DNA of 34,684 nucleotides from an uncultured Collinsella sp. (GTDB taxonomy: Bacteria; Actinomycetota; Coriobacteriia; Coriobacteriales; Coriobacteriaceae): assembly GCA_949285915.1 (NCBI GenBank), contig CASDZW010000018.1, positions 1-34,684 of the forward strand. The letters are read 5' to 3'. Under the pieces are notes generated by a model, which was not told the origin of the DNA, made no database searches, and was given only the letters and a program-made list of their open reading frames with translations. Positions 7,466 to 16,900 of this stretch are shown in pieces; position 1 is the first letter of the stretch; each line of letters starts with the position of its first letter. The position numbers were made by a program, and so were the translations under genes.

Positions 7466-8257
7466 TTACCCCTCGATAGCATCGATCGCTTGAATGAACG
7501 CCGAACGCAATCCGGCCTGCTCGAGCGCGGCGACGCCTTTGATGGTGGTGCCGCCGGGCGAGCAGACGGCGTCTTTCATCACGCCGGGGTGCGCTCCGGT
7601 CTCGAGCTGGAGCTTGGCGGTGCCCGCCACCATCTGGCTCACCATGCGGTAGGCGTCCGCGCGCGGGATGCCGTGCTTTACCGCCGCGTCGCCCAAGGCC
7701 TCGATCACCATCGCAATGAACGCCGGTCCGCAGCCGCCAACGGTACCGGCGACCGAGAGCAGGCGGCTCTCGACCTCGACCACGCTGCCAAATGCATCGA
7801 GCAACGCGCGAACAGACGCATAGTCGTCATCGCGCAGCGTATGGGTCCGCTCGCAGGCAATGACGCCCTCGCAAATGGAAACGGGCGTGTTGGGAACGGT
7901 CGAGATGTGGCGGGTCCCAGGCAGAAGCGCCTCGTAGCGCGCGCAGTCCCACCCCGCCGCGACCGAGAGGATGGGCTTGGCAGCCAGGCGCTCCGCAAGC
8001 GGTGAGAGCACCTCGTCAACGAGATGGGGCTTGATGGCGATAACCACCACATCGACGGCGTCCACCAGCTCCTCCGCGCTTTGGCAGGCATTCATGCCGC
8101 GCGCGCCCGTGCGCTCGAGAAGCGCCTCGTAACGGTTGGCGCACGCATAGAGATTTGCGGGAGGCACCGTACCCGCCGCAATCCAACCGTCTGCCATGGC
8201 GCTCGCCATGTTGCCAAAGCCAATGAAGCCGATCTTACAATCGTCTGCGTTCGACAT
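7466..8257 (-). CDS. proC: Pyrroline-5-carboxylate reductase
   Basis: ProC reduces 1-pyrroline-5-carboxylate to proline with NAD(P)H, the last step of proline synthesis, in the cytoplasm. The 263 residues show the Rossmann motif IGFIGFGNMASAMA (about 9-22), the middle VVIAIKPHLVDEVL and VPNTPVSICEG segments, and the C-terminal signature MKDAVCSPGGTTIKGVAALE (about 226-245). The length is normal. The start has a GGGGGAGAGG site. It lies 26 bases after glyA on the same strand, so the two are probably one transcript. Confidence 0.95.
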   Translation of the reverse strand: MSNADDCKIGFIGFGNMASAMADGWIAAGTVPPANLYACANRYEALLERTGARGMNACQSAEELVDAVDVVVIAIKPHLVDEVLSPLAERLAAKPILSVAAGWDCARYEALLPGTRHISTVPNTPVSICEGVIACERTHTLRDDDYASVRALLDAFGSVVEVESRLLSVAGTVGGCGPAFIAMVIEALGDAAVKHGIPRADAYRMVSQMVAGTAKLQLETGAHPGVMKDAVCSPGGTTIKGVAALEQAGLRSAFIQAIDAIEG

Positions 8258-8283
8258 TTCCCTCTCCCCCCGCGCGGAAGCGT

Positions 8284-9534
8284 CTACATTTCTGGATAGA
8301 GCGGATGGGCCGCCAGAAGCTCGTCAACCCGCGCGCGGACGGCCACCTGCACGCGCTTATCGCCCGCACCAAAGACCGCTCGCGCGATAAGCTCGCCGAT
8401 CTCGCGGAACTCGTCCTCGCTGAACCCACGCGTGGTCCCCGCGGCGGAGCCCACACGGATGCCGCTCGTCTTGGTGGGCGGCAACGGATCGCCCGGGATG
8501 GCGTTCTTGTTGACCGTAAGCCCGCAGGCGTCGAGCAGAAGCTCGGCGTCGTGCCCGTTCACGCCCGAAGCGCTAAGATCCACAAGGCAGAGATGGTTGT
8601 CCGTCCCGCCGGACACAAGACGCAGCCCACCTGCGACCAGCCCCTCGCCAAGCGCAGCGGCGTTTTTGACCACATGCGCGATATAGTTCGCGAACGCCGG
8701 CGTGGCGGCCTCGGCAAAGCACGCGGCCTTACCCGCGATAACGTGCATGAGCGGGCCTCCCTGCGTGCCCGGGAACACCGCCTTGTCGATGGCGCGCGCA
8801 AGCTCGGCATCGTTGGTGAGGATGAGACCGCCGCGCGGGCCGCGCAGCGTTTTGTGCGTAGTCGTGGTCACCACGTCGGCATGCGGGAAGGGCGAGGGGT
8901 GCGCGCCCGTCGCCACCAGGCCGGCGATGTGGGCCATGTCCACCATGAGGCGCGCGCCGACGCCGTGGGCGATGGCGGCGAGACGCTCGAAATCAATCGT
9001 GCGCGGGTAGGCGGAAGCGCCGCCGACGATGAGCTTGGGACGCTCGGCCGCGGCCAGGGCCTCGAGGCCGTCGTAATCGATGGTCTCTGTCGCCGGGTCA
9101 AGCCCGTAGGAGATAAAGCGATAGAGCTTACCGGAAAAGTTGACCGGCGAGCCGTGCGTCAGGTGCCCGCCCTGGTCAAGGCGCATGCCGATCACGGTAT
9201 CGCCCGGCTCCAGCAGCGCGGTGTAGGCAGCGAGGTTGGCGTTGGCGCCCGAATGGGGCTGCACGTTGGCGTAGTTGCACCCAAACAGCGCGCACGCACG
9301 GCTGCGCGCGAGGTCCTCGACCACGTCCACGCGCTCGCACCCGCCATAATACCGATGCCCCGGATACCCTTCAGCATATTTGTTGGTGAGGACGCTTCCC
9401 ACTGCCTCGAGCACCGAGGGGGACACGAAATTCTCCGACGCGATGAGCTCGATGGTCGCGCGCTGCCGCGAAAGCTCGGCATCAAGCGCTGCGGCGAGCG
9501 CAGGATCGGTCTGGGTGAGATGTTCGAGTGCCAT
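8284..9534 (-). CDS. glyA: Serine hydroxymethyltransferase
   Basis: GlyA interconverts serine and glycine with tetrahydrofolate and supplies one-carbon units; it uses PLP and is cytoplasmic. The 416 residues have the family length. Seen in order: [11 protein letters not shown] (about 29-39), [13 protein letters not shown] (about 55-67), [10 protein letters not shown] (91-100), the active-site motif [16 protein letters not shown] with PLP-binding Lys228, and NKNAIPGDP near the C-terminus. The ATG has an AAAGGGGG site. It is followed by proC and preceded, 23 bases upstream, by a small membrane protein gene, a likely three-gene unit. Confidence 0.97.
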   Translation of the reverse strand: MALEHLTQTDPALAAALDAELSRQRATIELIASENFVSPSVLEAVGSVLTNKYAEGYPGHRYYGGCERVDVVEDLARSRACALFGCNYANVQPHSGANANLAAYTALLEPGDTVIGMRLDQGGHLTHGSPVNFSGKLYRFISYGLDPATETIDYDGLEALAAAERPKLIVGGASAYPRTIDFERLAAIAHGVGARLMVDMAHIAGLVATGAHPSPFPHADVVTTTTHKTLRGPRGGLILTNDAELARAIDKAVFPGTQGGPLMHVIAGKAACFAEAATPAFANYIAHVVKNAAALGEGLVAGGLRLVSGGTDNHLCLVDLSASGVNGHDAELLLDACGLTVNKNAIPGDPLPPTKTSGIRVGSAAGTTRGFSEDEFREIGELIARAVFGAGDKRVQVAVRARVDELLAAHPLYPEM

Positions 9535-9557
9535 GAGAACCCCCTTTAACGAAGGCG

Positions 9558-9764
9558 TCAGTCGTCGAGCCAGCGGCTGCGGCTGCCGTCACTACGCGTG
9601 ATGTTGATGCGGATCTTGCCAAGCAACACGAGAACGAGCAGGACGATAAAGACGATGGGCAGCAGGCGAAGCGCCCCTACCACGAGGATGCCCAGAAACG
9701 AGAGGACAAGCGAGATGACCGCTGCGATGGCGAGGACTGCGATGATAAGGGGGAGATACGACAT
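9558..9764 (-). CDS. Small two-helix membrane protein, 68 aa
   Basis: Family not recognised. The chosen ATG at 9764 has an AAAGGA site 7 bases upstream; a second ATG at 9770 would add only two residues, and the longer frame to 9845 is less likely. The protein is almost wholly hydrophobic over residues 4-50, readable as two helices ([22 protein letters not shown] and [18 protein letters not shown]). A short basic/polar tail, [16 protein letters not shown], follows, probably cytoplasmic. Placed just upstream of glyA on the same strand; a functional link is not evident. Confidence 0.65.
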   Translation of the reverse strand: MSYLPLIIAVLAIAAVISLVLSFLGILVVGALRLLPIVFIVLLVLVLLGKIRINITRSDGSRSRWLDD

Positions 9765-9850
9765 GCGCATCCTTTCTGTTGAAAGCGCACGGGGCGAAGG
9801 GGCGCATAATCTGCGCGGGCCCCGTGGATAGAGTTTAACCAGCATACCAA

Positions 9851-9880
9851 AAGCGCCTTCGCCGCGAAGCGAAGGCGCTT
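9851..9880 (-). terminator. Terminator after the Ntn amidase gene
   Basis: Perfect 11-bp arms AAGCGCCTTCG (9851-9861) and CGAAGGCGCTT (9870-9880) with an 8-base loop lie just past the stop of the gene ending at 9924. On the minus strand the stem runs into TTTT. Confidence 0.7.
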
Positions 9881-9923
9881 GCTAGAAACGTTTGGCTGAA
9901 ACGGCACCGGCGGGGCCGCGAGC

Positions 9924-11057
9924 TTACGAGGCGAGGCTCACCTCGTAAGCAGGCTCGTCATACTTGCCACCCATGATAATCGATGCGGTAAGGTCGTCGA
10001 GGTTGTAGACGACCGACCACTGGGTCTGGAAGACGCTGCCGTCGTCGCGAATCTGCACCTCGCGCGAGACGCTCTGGAGCAGGTCCATGGCCTCGTCCTC
10101 AGACAGCACGCCGTCTGCGGCCGTTAGGGTCTCCATAAGAACCTGGTAGCGGTCCTGGCCGCCGCCAAAGTCGTACTCACCGGGCGTGAGCAGGAAGTTC
10201 GTTGCCGCCTGGTAGGTTACGCCCGCCTCGCCGGAGAGCGCGCCCATGGTCGTTGCGTCGCCGGGCTCGAGGATGCTCATCTCGTCGCTGATGTACTCGA
10301 CAATCACCGAGGCGCCCGAGGCGTCCGCAATCTGGAAGTGATAGCAGCTGTTGGCGCTCGAATGCATGTCGTACTGGCCAAGCAGCGCAACCGCCTCGTC
10401 CACCGTCGCGCAGCTGTCGAGCATCATGCGGATGGCAGTCGTGGTGGTGATATCGACCTTGTCGGTCTGTTGGTTGGTGGGCTCGGTGTCGATGAGCAGC
10501 ACGCCCACGGCAAGGCCAGCCTCGTTGACGCCGTCGAGCGGCGCGTAGGGCGCGGCGAGCGCCGTCAGGCTCGAGATGAGGTCCTCGGGCATCTTGTCCT
10601 CCCCGTAGCCAAGAAAGCCAAGGTTCACCATGGACACACTGGCGTAGCCGTCTGCCGGGTCCGTTCGCACGAGCATGCCGGGCGAGTACTCGAGGTCAAA
10701 GTTGCGCCCAAAGATCGCGTCGCCCTCGGCCGTGGTGGCGTTAAAGGTCGAGCACGCAAGATCGGGCAGGTCGATGGTGATCGGCAGGCCCTTCATGATG
10801 CGGTTCACCACAAACTGGATGAGCTCGGCGTCGTTAGAGGCGCCGCCCTGCTCGATAAACGCATCGATACCGTAATCCCCGTCATAGGTCATGGTGTAGA
10901 GCGGATAGTCGTCGACCTTCTCGATCGAATTCAACGTAGCAAGCTCGTGGCCAAAGAGTGCAAACACCGCAACAACGGCCGCAACGGCAAGCGCGACCAC
11001 GGCGATCACAACACCCAGAACAATCTTTTTTGCCCTGCTCATAGGCTTTTTCTCCAT
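9924..11057 (-). CDS. Membrane-anchored Ntn hydrolase, choloylglycine hydrolase / C45 type
   Basis: Enzymes of this group cleave linear amide bonds (for example conjugated bile salts, penicillins, N-acyl amino acids); the substrate here is unknown. The 377 residues start with a basic segment (KKPMSRAKK) and one helix at about 11-36, an uncleaved-anchor pattern placing the catalytic domain outside the membrane. The likely nucleophile is Cys102 in DLACSTFNA, followed by FGRNFDLEYS (Arg118-Asn119-Phe-Asp121), the family's 'GRN.D' motif. NEAGLAVGVL lies further on and NSCYHFQIAD matches the family's mid-domain. The Cys lies ~100 residues in, so maturation would need removal of the front part or a non-N-terminal mechanism. 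The start has AGGAGGGG. Transcription is divergent from the M32 gene. Confidence 0.75.
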   Translation of the reverse strand: MEKKPMSRAKKIVLGVVIAVVALAVAAVVAVFALFGHELATLNSIEKVDDYPLYTMTYDGDYGIDAFIEQGGASNDAELIQFVVNRIMKGLPITIDLPDLACSTFNATTAEGDAIFGRNFDLEYSPGMLVRTDPADGYASVSMVNLGFLGYGEDKMPEDLISSLTALAAPYAPLDGVNEAGLAVGVLLIDTEPTNQQTDKVDITTTTAIRMMLDSCATVDEAVALLGQYDMHSSANSCYHFQIADASGASVIVEYISDEMSILEPGDATTMGALSGEAGVTYQAATNFLLTPGEYDFGGGQDRYQVLMETLTAADGVLSEDEAMDLLQSVSREVQIRDDGSVFQTQWSVVYNLDDLTASIIMGGKYDEPAYEVSLAS

Positions 11058-11114
11058 GAATCCCCTCCTGTCTTTGATAGAGCGCGCCCCATGCTACCAG
11101 ACCTCTTGCATGGT

Positions 11115-11139
11115 TTGACGTTTTTTATAATTTCGTCAA
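11115..11139. promoter_or_regulatory. Divergent promoter/operator, amidase and M32 peptidase
   Basis: Inverted TTGACG (11115-11120) and CGTCAA (11134-11139) flank a T-rich core containing TATAAT (11126-11131). The palindrome sits between two genes read away from each other and could be an operator or overlapping promoters; TTGACG on each strand has a poor -10 partner. Confidence 0.35.
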
Positions 11140-11255
11140 CTAATAGGAGGCAACGGCAGAGTCCGGTCGCCCTCCCCCAGGCGTGCAAAGCGGGGTATGC
11201 TATCCAACGAAACAATTGAGGCGCTCCGCGCAACACAAGAGAAGGGAATGCATCC

Positions 11256-12770
11256 ATGGACAGCATCACCGGCAAGAACATTGCCTCGCTCAAAGACCTG
11301 CAGCGCCAGATCCGCACAAAGCGCTACCTCATGAGCGTGCTCGAGTTCGACGGCGAAACCGTCGCCCCCGCGAACGGCGCCGCCGCACGCGCCGAGGCGA
11401 TGGGTGCGCTCGCGGGCGAGATGCACGAGCTTTTGACGAGCGAGGCGTCAGTCGAGCTCGTCTCTGCCCTGCAGGAGGGTTCAGCGGCCGAGCCCCTCGA
11501 CCCCCAGACCGCTGCGGAGCTCCGCGTCTTTGCGCGCGACCAGCGCGAGGCACGCGCCATCCCCACCGACGAGGAGATTGCCTGGAGCCGCCTCACGAGC
11601 GAGGCGAATGCCGTCTGGCACGATGCAAAGCAGGCGGACGATTGGGCATCCTTCGAGCCGTACGTCGAGCGCATCGTCGAGACGCTCCGCCGTCGCGCCG
11701 CGCAGCTCGACCCCAGCCGTGACGCCTACGACGTCCTGCTCGACCAATACGAGCGCGGCATGGATACCGCTGCCTACGACGCGTTTTTTGCGCAGGTGAA
11801 AGAAAGCGTCGTCCCGCTCGTGCACGAGATTGCCGCTATGCCAGCGCCCAATCTCCCCTTCCGCACGGCGCATGTCGCCCGCCCTGTCCAGCTCGCTTTG
11901 TCGCGCGACCTGCTTGTGCTCGAGGGCCTCGACATGGCGGGCTGCGCGCTGGCCGAGGTCGAGCATCCGTTCTCGGACGGATTCGCCCCCGGCGACGTCC
12001 GCGTGACAACGCACATATACGAAAACGATGCGCTCTCCAATGTCTTCTCCATCCTGCATGAGGGCGGCCACGCCATCTACGAGCAGAACGTCGATCCTGC
12101 CTACGCGTGGACCTGCCTTGACGAGGGCACCTCGATGGGCATCCACGAGAGCCAGAGCCGCCTCTTTGAAAACATCATCGGCCGCTCGCGTGCCTTTGCC
12201 GGTCCGCTCCTTGGCGTGCTGCGCGCGCACGCACCCGAGGTCTACGGCGAGGTGACCGAGGACGACCTTTACCGTGCGGCCAACCTCGCCCACCCGCAGC
12301 TCATCCGCATGGAGGCCGACGAGCTCACCTATCCGCTCCATATCATGGTGCGCTACGACATCGAGCGGGCGCTTTTTGCCGGAGAGGCCCGCGTGGCAGA
12401 CATCCCCACGCTCTGGCGCGACCTCATGAAGAGCTATCTGGGCGTGGACGTGCCCAACGACACCCTCGGCTGCTTGCAGGACACGCACTGGTCGGGCGGC
12501 AGCTTTGGCTATTTCCCAAGCTATGCCCTCGGCAGCGCCTACGGCGCCCAGTACGTCGACGCCATGGCCCGCGCAGGTATTGACGTGGACGCGGCCTGCG
12601 CAGCGGGCGACTTGGCGCCGGTGCGCAGCTGGCTTTGCGAGAACATCTGGCGCTGGGGCCGCTCCAAGGACGCGCCCGAGCTCATCCGCGACTCGTGCGG
12701 AGCGCCTTTTGACGCCACGCATTACTGCAATTACCTCGTGAAGAAGTTCACTGAGCTGTACGGTCTCTAG
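11256..12770 (+). CDS. M32 family metallocarboxypeptidase
   Basis: M32 carboxypeptidases remove C-terminal residues from peptides with a broad specificity, using one metal ion, usually in the cytoplasm. The 504 residues are all-helical in appearance and have the family length. The metal site is HEGGHAIYEQ (His268, Glu269, His272), with the third ligand in GIHESQSRLFEN (about Glu298), the family's 'HESQSR' motif. The C-terminal region ending YLVKKFTELYGL is also typical. The ATG has AGAAGGGA upstream. No close operon partner: the next gene, xfp, converges from the other strand. Confidence 0.93.
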   Translation: MDSITGKNIASLKDLQRQIRTKRYLMSVLEFDGETVAPANGAAARAEAMGALAGEMHELLTSEASVELVSALQEGSAAEPLDPQTAAELRVFARDQREARAIPTDEEIAWSRLTSEANAVWHDAKQADDWASFEPYVERIVETLRRRAAQLDPSRDAYDVLLDQYERGMDTAAYDAFFAQVKESVVPLVHEIAAMPAPNLPFRTAHVARPVQLALSRDLLVLEGLDMAGCALAEVEHPFSDGFAPGDVRVTTHIYENDALSNVFSILHEGGHAIYEQNVDPAYAWTCLDEGTSMGIHESQSRLFENIIGRSRAFAGPLLGVLRAHAPEVYGEVTEDDLYRAANLAHPQLIRMEADELTYPLHIMVRYDIERALFAGEARVADIPTLWRDLMKSYLGVDVPNDTLGCLQDTHWSGGSFGYFPSYALGSAYGAQYVDAMARAGIDVDAACAAGDLAPVRSWLCENIWRWGRSKDAPELIRDSCGAPFDATHYCNYLVKKFTELYGL

Positions 12771-12772
12771 AA

Positions 12773-12921
12773 ACTTGCGGCCACAACAGACTTAGTCACG
12801 GTTTTTGGGCCACCTCTCAAGTAGCCAAGGCGTATCGGATGCTCGCCGCAAGTCACCTACCTGCGCAAACGAGAATGGGGCAAGCGAGGCCTACTCACAA
12901 GGGACGCGTTTTGCCGTGACT
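12773..12921. other. Interleaved inverted repeats, possible structured RNA
   Basis: Two inverted pairs interleave: ACTTGCGGC (12773-12781) with GCCGCAAGT (12845-12853), and AGTCACGG (12794-12801) with CCGTGACT (12914-12921). No coding frame was found here. The order A-B-A'-B' would give a pseudoknot-like fold. I recognise no known RNA family. Confidence 0.2.
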
Positions 12922-12952
12922 ATGTCCTCTCATGCCCCCATTTCAACCCAAA

Positions 12953-12989
12953 GCGCCGCCCGCTGCATCCTCTTGACAGCGGGCGGCGC
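12953..12989. terminator. Bidirectional terminator, M32 peptidase / xfp
   Basis: Perfect 13-bp GC-rich arms GCGCCGCCCGCTG (12953-12965) and CAGCGGGCGGCGC (12977-12989) with an 11-base loop. On the plus strand CCTTCATTTTTT follows. It lies between two converging genes. Confidence 0.85.
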
Positions 12990-13011
12990 CCTTCATTTTT
13001 TACCGGCTCGT

Positions 13012-15564
13012 CTACTCGTTGTCGCCCGCGGTCATCTGCGTGGCCGAGAGACCGGAGGCGGCGTCCGCCTCGGTTGCAGCGCGCGCATCGGGCCACACCC
13101 AGTCGGTAAAGGCGGGGTGATCGTAGCCCTCCTCCACGGCAAAGCGGAAGGCCTCCTCACGGAAGGCGTCCCACGCCTCGGCCTGTGCGGTGTGCGCAGA
13201 GGTGCTGGCAGCGACATCCACCAGGCGCAGGGCCTCGGCCGCGAGCGCCCAGCGGTCCATGTCATTCAGGCGCAGCATGTCAAAGGGCGTGGTCGTGGAG
13301 CCCTTCTCCTCGTAGCCGTGCACGCACCACGCGTCGTGGCCGGGGCGCGCCCAGACAAGACGGCGGATGGTGCCCGCGTAGGCATGGAAGCAGAAGAGCA
13401 CGGGGCGGGAGCCGTCGCCAAAGAACTCGACGAAGCGCTCGTCAGAGATGGCGCGGTCGTTCTCGCAGGCGTTCTGGATCTTAAGGAGATCGGCCACGTT
13501 CACGAACCAGACCTTGATGCCCTGCTCGCGCAGCAGGTCTACCGCGGCAAGCGCCTCGAGCGTGGGCACGTCGCCACAGGTGGCGATCACGAGGTCCGCC
13601 TCATCGAGCGAAGACGCGGTGGATGCCCACTCCCAAACGGCAAGGCCCTCTTCAAGCTCGGCCTTTGCATCATCGACCGTGATAAACGTTGGCGCGGGCT
13701 GCTTGCCACAGAAGATGGCGTTCACACAGTCGGTCGAGGCGTAGGCACGCTCGGCAACCGCGAGCGCCATGTTGGCGTCGCAGGGATAGTAGGCGTTGAC
13801 GATATGCGTGTCGTTGGCCTTGTTGAGCAGAAGATCGATGAAGCCCGGGTCCTGATGGCTGAAACCGTTGTGGTCCTGACGCCAGACGTGGCTGGACAGC
13901 AGGATGTTGAGGCCGGCGATGGGCGCGCGCCACGGAATCTCGCGCTTGGTGGCCTCGAGCCACTTGCAGTGCTGGTTCACCATGGAGTCGACCACGTGCA
14001 CGAAGCTCTCGTAGCTCGACCAGACGCCGTGGCGACCGGTGAGCACATAGCCTTCGAGGAAGCCCTCGCACTGGTGCTCGGAGAGCTGCTCGATCACCTT
14101 GCCCTGGGGCGCCAGCAGCTCGTCGTTGGCCTCGTCGGCATAAGCGTCGCCCGCCTCCCACTGCTTCTTGGTGACCTGATAGGCGTCCTGCAGGCGGTTC
14201 GAGGCGGTCTCGTCGGGGCCGAAGATGCGGAAGTTCTCGGGGTTTGCGGCGAGCACGTCTGCCGTATAGGCGCCAAAGACGCGGGCCGCCTCGGTCTGAC
14301 CGTAGCCGTGGCCGCGCTCGGCCACCGGCACCTCGTGGGCGTGGATGTCGGGGAGGTTGAGGTCCTCACGCACACGACCGCCGTTGGCGTTGGGGTTGGC
14401 ACCGATGCGCAAGTCGCCTGCGGGCATCCAGTCGGTTACCTCAGGGCGAATCTGACCCTCGGGGGTAAAGAGCTCCTCGGGGCCGTAGGAGCGCAGCCAG
14501 TCACGCAGCACGCGGAAGTGCTCGTGGGTGTCCTTGGCGCTTGCCAGCGGCACCTGGTGCGCGCGCCAGGAGTCCTCGGTCTTCTTGCCGTCGATGGTCT
14601 TGGGGCAGGTCCAGCCCTTGGGCGTGCGGAACACGATCATGGGGTAGACCGGGCGCGTGACCTCCTCGCCCGCAGCGACCTGGGCGGCGGCGTGCTCCTT
14701 GATGGTGCAGATCTTGGCAAAGACCTCCTCGAGCAGCGCCGCAAAACGCACGTGGATGGACTCGTGGCTCTCGTCATCAAAACCGGCGACAAAGATGTGC
14801 GGCTCGTAGCCCATGCCCTCGAAGAACTTGGTGAGCTCCTCGTCGCTGATGCGCGCGAGGATGGTGGGGTTGGCGATTTTGTAACCGTTCAGATGCAGGA
14901 TCGGCAGCACGATGCCGTCGGTCGCGGGGTTCACGAGCTTGTTGGACTGCCAGCTTGTGGCGAGAGGGCCCGTCTCGGCCTCGCCGTCGCCCACCACGGC
15001 CACCGCGAGCAGGCTGGGGTTGTCGAGCACCGCGCCGTAAGCATGGGAGAGCGTGTAGCCGAGCTCACCGCCCTCGTGGATGGAGCCGGGGGTCTCCGGC
15101 GCAAAGTGGCTGGGAATGCCACCGGGATAAGAGAACTGGCGGAAGAACTTCTCGAGGCCGGCCTCGTCATTGGTGATGTCGGGGCGAATCTCGCGGTAGG
15201 TGCCGTCGAGCAGGCTCTGCGCGGTGCCGGCCGGGCCGCCGTGACCGGGGCCCATGAGAAACACCGTGCTCTGGCCGTGGTCGGCGATAAGGCGGTTCAC
15301 GTGGGCAAACAGGAAGTTGATGCCCGGCGTGGTGCCCCAATGGCCCACGAGGCGATGCTTGACGTCGGCGCGGCAAAAGTCGCGCGGCTCGCCGGTTTTG
15401 GCGTCCGGGTAGTCGGCGCGCATGAGCGGGTTGGAGCGCAGGTAGATCTGGCCGACGGACAGGTAGTTGGACGCGCGCCAGTAGCGCTCGACGCCGGCGA
15501 GCTCCTGCGCGGAGACATTGCCGCTCCCGCGGTTCCAAGGCGTCCCGATTACCGGATGAGACAT
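13012..15564 (-). CDS. xfp: Xylulose-5-phosphate/fructose-6-phosphate phosphoketolase
   Basis: Phosphoketolase uses TPP to split xylulose-5-P (or fructose-6-P) with phosphate into acetyl-P and glyceraldehyde-3-P (or erythrose-4-P), in the cytoplasm. The 850 residues are slightly longer than the usual ~790-830. Visible family motifs: [31 protein letters not shown], the signature [20 protein letters not shown] motif [13 protein letters not shown] with [10 protein letters not shown], and [19 protein letters not shown]. The ATG has AGGAG upstream. Its promoter carries tandem LacI-type operators and its neighbour upstream on the same strand is a LacI gene. That ties this central pathway to the carbohydrate locus. 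Acetate kinase or phosphotransacetylase genes are not adjacent. Confidence 0.97.
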   Translation of the reverse strand: MSHPVIGTPWNRGSGNVSAQELAGVERYWRASNYLSVGQIYLRSNPLMRADYPDAKTGEPRDFCRADVKHRLVGHWGTTPGINFLFAHVNRLIADHGQSTVFLMGPGHGGPAGTAQSLLDGTYREIRPDITNDEAGLEKFFRQFSYPGGIPSHFAPETPGSIHEGGELGYTLSHAYGAVLDNPSLLAVAVVGDGEAETGPLATSWQSNKLVNPATDGIVLPILHLNGYKIANPTILARISDEELTKFFEGMGYEPHIFVAGFDDESHESIHVRFAALLEEVFAKICTIKEHAAAQVAAGEEVTRPVYPMIVFRTPKGWTCPKTIDGKKTEDSWRAHQVPLASAKDTHEHFRVLRDWLRSYGPEELFTPEGQIRPEVTDWMPAGDLRIGANPNANGGRVREDLNLPDIHAHEVPVAERGHGYGQTEAARVFGAYTADVLAANPENFRIFGPDETASNRLQDAYQVTKKQWEAGDAYADEANDELLAPQGKVIEQLSEHQCEGFLEGYVLTGRHGVWSSYESFVHVVDSMVNQHCKWLEATKREIPWRAPIAGLNILLSSHVWRQDHNGFSHQDPGFIDLLLNKANDTHIVNAYYPCDANMALAVAERAYASTDCVNAIFCGKQPAPTFITVDDAKAELEEGLAVWEWASTASSLDEADLVIATCGDVPTLEALAAVDLLREQGIKVWFVNVADLLKIQNACENDRAISDERFVEFFGDGSRPVLFCFHAYAGTIRRLVWARPGHDAWCVHGYEEKGSTTTPFDMLRLNDMDRWALAAEALRLVDVAASTSAHTAQAEAWDAFREEAFRFAVEEGYDHPAFTDWVWPDARAATEADAASGLSATQMTAGDNE

Positions 15565-15633
15565 AAGGCACTCCTATCTGCATTTAAGGTCGAGCGCGGC
15601 CACGAGCCGCTCGGTTTGCTGAAAGCAGTATAG

Positions 15634-15662
15634 ATGATAAAACGTTTTAGCATTGTTAACAA
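15634..15662 (-). promoter_or_regulatory. Probable xfp promoter
   Basis: On the minus strand, TTGTTA (15662-15657) and TATCAT (15639-15634) are separated by 17 bases. A second possible -10, TATACT, lies a few bases downstream. Both operators overlap this promoter. Confidence 0.5.
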
Positions 15663-15670
15663 AACGTTTT
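15639..15670. promoter_or_regulatory. Tandem LacI-type operators upstream of xfp
   Basis: Two identical perfect palindromes, AAAACGTTTT, at 15639-15648 and 15661-15670, have centres 22 bp apart, about two helical turns, so two dimers would bind on the same face. The central CG with A/T-rich arms is the usual LacI-family operator form. The probable binder is the LacI protein encoded immediately upstream. Confidence 0.7.
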
Positions 15671-15703
15671 TGTTTCAGATTTAGTAAATGCTGCGCAATT
15701 AAG

Positions 15704-15737
15704 CCGGTGAACGGTAGGAAAACGCGTATGAACGGTG
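15704..15737. promoter_or_regulatory. TGAACG direct repeat, 21-bp period (xfp copy)
   Basis: TGAACG occurs at 15708-15713 and 15729-15734 in the same orientation. The leading CCGGTGAACGGT and following GGAA are shared with the region upstream of the PTS gene (19995-20025), with the same 21-bp period. This is probably a shared activator site. Confidence 0.5.
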
Positions 15738-15782
15738 TTTGCTTAGATTGTGACAGGAGTAGGGCGAACTTCCTGTGCACTG

Positions 15783-16802
15783 CTACCGCTGCTGCACCGA
15801 ATCGCGCTCAACCAGACGGGGCTCGAGCAGGCGCGTCTCCGCCTCGACATCCTCGGGCGCGGCGGCATCTAGGCGACGCACGATAAGGGCGAGCGCCTCC
15901 TCCGCAAGAACCGCAACGTCCTGGTCGATAGCGGTGAGCGCCGGCTCAAAGAGCGAGTCGGCCGCCGAGTTGTCGTAGCTTACCACCGAGTAATCGCGCG
16001 GAACACGGCGCCCCTCCTCATACAGGCGCTTGAGCAGGCCGAGCGCGATGTTGTCGGAACTCGCAAAGACCGCCGTGGCGTCGGTTGCGGTAATACCAGC
16101 CGCGGCCTCGTAGGCATCGGGGATGTAGTAGTCGCTGTCAAAGACCAGACTCTCGTCAAACGGCACGTCGAACTCATCGAGCGCCCTGCGGTACCCCTCG
16201 AGACGATGGCGGCCCGTGTTGGACCGGGAAGCATTCACGATGCAGGCGATGCGGCGGTGGCCGTGCTCGAGCAGGTGGCGGGTCGCCATGTACCCACCGA
16301 GCTCGTTGTCGAATAGCACCTTGTCGCAGGCGGCGTCATCGAGCACGCGGTCGATCATCACGTAGGGAACGGGAAGGGCCGCTATGCGCTCAGGAAGGTC
16401 CTCGCCGCCCTCGGTCTGGTTGCCCAAAACGATAAAGAGCCCCTCTACCCCGCGGTTGACGAGCGTGGAGAGCAGCTCGATGTCGTTGACGGCAAGGTCG
16501 TCAGACGTGGTGATAAACAGGGCAAAACCGCGCTCGCGGCAGCGCTGCTCGAGGTTTTTCGCCAGACGTGAGAAGAAGCGGCTCTCGATGTTCGGAACGA
16601 TAAGGCCCAGGGTGTTCGAGCGCTGCGTCACGAGGCTTCGGGCGATCTGGTTGGGCACGTAGTGTTTGGCGGCGGCGATGGCCTTGATGCGGCGGCGGTT
16701 CTCCTCCGTAATGCGGCACGGCCGGTTATTAAGCACCAGAGACACCGTCGAGACGGAAAGCCCCGCCTCGCGTGCAATCTCTTTAAGCGTTACCTTGGGC
16801 AC
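15783..16802 (-). CDS. LacI-family transcriptional regulator 1
   Basis: A sugar-responsive repressor. A GTG start at 16802 is chosen because GGGGAGG lies 6 bases upstream; the frame extends to an ATG at 16832 but without a good site. The 339 residues start VPKVTLKEIA. The HTH is LSVSTVSLVLNNRP (about 15-28), the hinge helix is YVPNQIARSLVT (about 48-59), and the periplasmic-binding-protein-like ligand domain starts at NTLGLIVPNIESRFFSRLA. Its likely targets are the AAAACGTTTT operators just downstream of it in the xfp promoter, and possibly its own gene. The ligand is unknown; genes around it suggest a plant-derived sugar. Terminator and GH gene lie upstream. Confidence 0.92.
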   Translation of the reverse strand: MPKVTLKEIAREAGLSVSTVSLVLNNRPCRITEENRRRIKAIAAAKHYVPNQIARSLVTQRSNTLGLIVPNIESRFFSRLAKNLEQRCRERGFALFITTSDDLAVNDIELLSTLVNRGVEGLFIVLGNQTEGGEDLPERIAALPVPYVMIDRVLDDAACDKVLFDNELGGYMATRHLLEHGHRRIACIVNASRSNTGRHRLEGYRRALDEFDVPFDESLVFDSDYYIPDAYEAAAGITATDATAVFASSDNIALGLLKRLYEEGRRVPRDYSVVSYDNSAADSLFEPALTAIDQDVAVLAEEALALIVRRLDAAAPEDVEAETRLLEPRLVERDSVQQR

Positions 16803-16900
16803 CGCCGACCTCCCCTGTCGCTTTGACCTCACTCCACGGTACCACGAAAGGTGTGTCTGCGGTTATAGAATGCAACCGCGTCGGCCAGCGTCAACAAAGA

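Noticed and set aside
12805-15633. A 942-codon open frame on the plus strand
   Set aside because: It is antisense to xfp, whose protein is unmistakable. Long antisense frames are common in GC-rich genes with C/G third positions. Its composition (His/Gly/Val/Leu-rich) matches no domain.
15700-15737. Catabolite-repression (cre) site in the xfp upstream region
   Set aside because: ATGAACGGTGTTT has only loose resemblance to cre; the 21-bp direct repeat shared with the PTS region is a better description.
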